Position numbers and translations under genes: made by a program. DNA of 64,000 nt, from assembly GCF_003576645.1 (NCBI RefSeq), contig NC_044929.1, forward strand, positions 20,633,570 through 20,697,569, in the 5' to 3' direction. The notes beneath the pieces are model-generated. The model searched no databases. It had not been told where the DNA came from and was given only the letters and a program-made list of their open reading frames with translations. This DNA comes from Ipomoea triloba. Taxonomy: Eukaryota > Streptophyta > Magnoliopsida > Solanales > Convolvulaceae. How positions within the stretch are numbered: position 1 is the first letter of the stretch; the number at the start of each line of letters is the position of its first letter. Below are positions 60,697-64,000 of the stretch, one piece after another.

Positions 60697-62962
60697 ATAA
60701 GGAATGAATGCTTGTCTATTATTCCTGGTAGATACAAGGTATTTATAGCTAAAACATACAGAGAATAGTGGAAGGTAGTTCTAACCAACAACCAAAATAA
60801 ATACAAATATAAACTCCATAAGAATAGGTCTAATCCTTAACACGCCCCCGCAAGATGGAGGATCCGTCTGAGACTCCAATCTTGGGTCTGAAGCGCAAAA
60901 ATAACTGTCGTCCAAGAGGTTTGGTAAGCAAATCAGCCACCTGTTCAGAGGACCGTACATGTTGAACACACAAAGAGCCATCTGCAACGCGTTCACGAAC
61001 AAAGAAATAATCCAGTGCTAAATGCTTCATCCTAGAATGGAACACTGGATTCTTGCATACATACGTGGCACTAAGATTATCCGTTAGTAATTTAGGAACC
61101 GAGCGTAGCACCACACCAAGTTCTCCAAGCAAATTTTGAATCCATAACACTTCTGCAGCAGCATTAGCTAAAGCACGATATTCAGCCTCAGTCAAAGACC
61201 GAGACACCGACCGCTGCCTAGCCGACTTCCATGAAACAACATTTGAACCAAAATAAACCACGTACGCAGTCGTAGACCGACCAGATGCATTAATAGCACC
61301 CCAATCAGAATCAGAATAAACCGACAAAGTAAGTGGCACACCACGTCTTAGGAACAACCCAAAATATAATGTTCCCTTCAAATACCGGAACAATCGTTTA
61401 ACGGCTTGCCAGTGAGCTTCTGTTGGGGCATGCATAAATTGTGCCAAGCGATTTACCGCAAAGGAAATGTCTGGGCGAGTAATACCCAAATACTGTAACT
61501 TACCGACTGCCCTACGGTACAACTGAGCATCCATAGGTTCACCATCACCATCTCGCAAAGTGATGGACGAACATAGAGGTGTAGCAACCTCCTTCGCCCC
61601 CGTCATCTGAAACTGCTCCAAAAGATCAGAAATATATTGACTTTGTGAAAGCATTAAACCAGTAGAGGTCAATACCACCTCAACCCCCAAAAAATGATGA
61701 AGGGCACCGAGATCCTTTAGGGAAAACCTGTGTGAAAGCTGACAGACAAAAGAGTTCAAAGTGGACATGTCGTTCCCTGTGAGTACAATATCATCCACAT
61801 ACACCAAGAAATAAATGATAGATGTACCGGATCTATAAATAAACAGAGAATGATCGGCAACCGAGCGGATAAAACCAACCGAAAGCAAAAAATTAGCCAA
61901 CTCCATGTACCAAGCCCGAGGAGCTTGCTTAAGCCCATAAATGGCTTTTTTTAGACGACAAATATAATCTGGACAAGATTTATTGACAAAACCCAGTGGC
62001 TGCTCCATATAAACATCTTCACACAAAGTCCCATTTAAAAAGGCATTATTGACATCAAGTTGGCGCAAACACCAACCTTGGGACAAGGCAATAGAAAGAA
62101 TAATGTGAATAGTCACCGGTTTGATGAAGGGACTAAAAGTTTCAAAATAATCACGCCCTGGCTGCTGTAAAAAACCTTTAGCCACTAAACGGGCTTTGAA
62201 CCGATCAATAGAACCATCAGGTTTACGTTTAACACGAAATACCCACTTAGAACCCACCGTAGCATGACTACTACGAGGTACAAGCTCCCATGTTTCATTT
62301 CGAAGCAATGCCTCAAACTCATCAACCATCGCTTGCTTCTACCTAACATCACAGAGAGCTTGAGAAACGGAGCGAGGCTCAATAGATTCTGGCATTAGAT
62401 GGGTTGTAGCAAAATTAACAAACTTATCATTGAAGTAACGTGGATTTGGCTTTCGAACTCGCTTAGGACGAGAAGAAACATCAGGAGGAGCAGTGGAAGA
62501 TGATGGTACACTTGACACAGGAATAGGGACGGACTCGTTGGCAGACACCGAGCCTGAAACTGACCCATCAGCGGGCACTGGCACCGAAACCGACACATCA
62601 GTAGGCACAGGTTGATAAGATCAAGCGCAGTAAGGGTAGTTTCAATCTGTCGTTTCCAGACAGAGTAATTTGATGAGGTTAACCGTATGGGAAAGTTGGT
62701 AGGAGCATTTAGTTGAATGAGAAGAGCAGCCATAGTTGAACAAAGAAAAAAAAAATTGAGGGAAGTTTATCTCGTTGGAGGAACTGCTCTTGATACCATA
62801 TAAGGAATGAATGCTTGTCTATTATTCCTGGTAGATATAAGGTATTTATAGCTAAAACCTACAGAGAATAGTGGAAGGTAGTTCTAACCAACAACCAAAA
62901 TAAATACAAATAAATTAAATACAAATATAAACTCCATAAGAATAGGTCTAATATATCCATCA
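60697..62962 (-). mobile_element. Internally deleted Ty1/copia LTR retrotransposon
   Basis: Short LTRs of 146 bp (60697-60842) and about 163 bp (62800-62962) flank it on the minus strand. The right LTR carries a roughly 16-bp internal expansion near 62905. Directly inside the 5' LTR, TGGTATCAAGAGCAG (complement of 62784-62798) matches the tRNA-Met primer site of plant copia elements. A G-rich polypurine tract (TGCGGGGGCG) precedes the 3' LTR. TCGGT (60692-60696) and ACGGT (62963-62967) match at 4 of 5 bases as target duplication. Only a start of gag and the reverse transcriptase/RNase H part remain. Confidence 0.85.
60830..62733 (-). pseudogene. Broken copia polyprotein: gag start joined to reverse transcriptase/RNase H
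   Basis: A gag-like start (MAALLIQLNAPTNFPIRLTS, from 62733) runs about 40 residues, then the frame changes near 62615 and a Ser/Pro/Val-rich linker leads into the reverse transcriptase. Most of gag, the protease and the integrase are missing. A TAG at 62339-62341 interrupts the reading frame just before the reverse transcriptase. The following frame (62329-60830, 499 codons) is open. It has the reverse transcriptase core ([10 protein letters not shown]) and RNase H motifs ([28 protein letters not shown]). The element cannot move by itself. Confidence 0.88.
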
Positions 62963-62967
62963 ACGGT

Positions 62968-64000
62968 CAATTAATTTATTGAGTAATATAAAAAATGGTG
63001 ACGATATGATTAACTTAATCAGGTTAAAAGATATAATATATTTTGTTAAAAAAGAAAAATGAATTTAAAACTCCATTGTTTTTGTTTAAAACTCACATTT
63101 TTTTTAATTTAAAGTTAAGTTACTTCTAATTTCTAAGTTTTTGGGTGACGAGGAAAACACGTATAGTGATAAACTGTATTAAGAAAATTTTTTGCGATGG
63201 TGAATCAAACTCATAACCTTTTAGTACAAAAATTATGCTTTACTTACTCAATTACATCTTTCCGTGTGCGCCTAACATTTGTCTTTATGAGATAGTGGTA
63301 ATAATTCTCTATTTATTGTTCTTCCCTACGCAGTAGCACTATGTAAGGAGTATATTCCATTCATTCATTCTTTAAAATCGATCTGTTGATAATGCACATG
63401 TCAATTGATCTAGAAAAAGAAGTTCATATAATCATCAAATATAAAAATAATAGATTATATATAAAATACTTAAAAAAAAAGAATTTGGGATTCAAAAATT
63501 GGTGGTGCCATGGCCGAGGCCGATCATGTATTTAATTCATATAGAATAGTGATTTCAATCTCTTAATTGTTGATGCAAGCATTATTAATATTCTACAGAG
63601 TAATTTTTTATTAGGTGACAATTTTGACCACTCATTAATGAAAATTGTTAAAATTCACTACACTTACATTGCATGTGTGACACATGTTAGTCAGTATTGC
63701 GACAAAATCGTAATTTATTGTTCTAAACCATTAAAATTTTCATAATAAGCCAAGAAATCAAAATCATCATTTCATTAATTGCCTTTGCGAATTGTTATAC
63801 CATGTGTTATGAGAGTATAACAGTTTATAAATATACACCAAACATATAATTTTTGTGAATGGTTATACTATGAACAATGATTTACATTGTAAGATGAATC
63901 ATTAACATAAATATTCATTTTTAGTGTATTAAATATTTATTTTGTATATTATAACTTCATTTTTAATAGGTTCATTAAAAATAAAATATCAGTATGCTAA
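62968..64000. other. Intergenic, AT-rich to window end
   Basis: No gene or complete element is seen. From about 63790 there is a TATACCATG-type repeat copy (GTTATACCATGTGTTATGA, then GGTTATACTATGAACAATGA) related to 42130-42760 and 46310-46583, running off the window edge. Confidence 0.5.

Overview
The window is nuclear DNA of a flowering plant. It has intron-containing genes with GT/AG splice sites, AT-rich intergenic DNA, chloroplast-targeted proteins, a plant-type TPP riboswitch in a 3' UTR, and many plant SINEs, MITEs, MULE, hAT, LINE and copia pieces. Gene content says eudicot. An asterid (perhaps near Convolvulaceae) is only a weak impression; the sequence does not fix the species. A 920-bp run of N (19736-20655) flanked by G homopolymers shows this is a draft scaffold.

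Layout. (1) 0.5-4.8 kb, minus: a complete nine-exon GH3 beta-glucosidase. (2) 5.7-12.2 kb, minus: a four-exon, about 2047-residue acidic membrane-anchored protein of unknown function, whose third exon is an expanded tandem-repeat array. (3) 12.2-16.9 kb: intergenic, with SINEs and MITEs. (4) 16.9-22.95 kb, plus: a plastid FtsH protease of the FTSH7/FTSH9 type, with the assembly gap inside one intron. (5) 22.95-26.4 kb: intergenic SINEs and an inverted-repeat MITE. (6) 26.4-30.1 kb, plus: THIC, the thiamine pyrimidine synthase, with a 5'-UTR intron, a 3'-UTR TPP riboswitch and its regulated intron. (7) 32.2-33.4 kb, plus: a Josephin-type deubiquitinase. (8) 35.6-38.1 kb: a non-autonomous hAT element with 8-bp target duplications. 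(9) 39.4-39.8 kb, plus: a small 'josephin-like' protein. (10) 44.9-45.2 kb, minus: the thylakoid phosphoprotein TSP9. (11) 47.0-48.15 kb: a Pack-MULE-like element with 168-bp inverted termini, a perfect 9-bp target duplication and a captured piece of a cytokinin-type response regulator. (12) 52.9-54.5 kb: two related inverted-repeat elements, one inserted in the other. (13) 56.7-57.9 kb, plus: a single-exon C2H2 zinc-finger protein. (14) 60.0-63.0 kb: an hAT MITE and an internally deleted copia retrotransposon. The rest is AT-rich and repeat-derived.

The genes do not form one pathway. Several act in the plastid: FtsH in protein quality control, TSP9 at the photosynthetic membrane, and THIC in thiamine synthesis with feedback by TPP. 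As far as I recall the Arabidopsis map, the order interleaves two Arabidopsis neighbourhoods: the At3g47000-47070 block (GH3 enzymes, FTSH7, TSP9) and the At2g29620-29660 / At1g07300-07330 blocks (large acidic protein, THIC, Josephin-like proteins, C2H2 protein). That suggests the window keeps an ancestral gene order later split by duplication and loss. The most unusual items are the Pack-MULE with the response-regulator fragment, the repeat-expanded acidic protein, the hAT element whose right half is tandemly duplicated, and a duplicated decoy splice acceptor in THIC.
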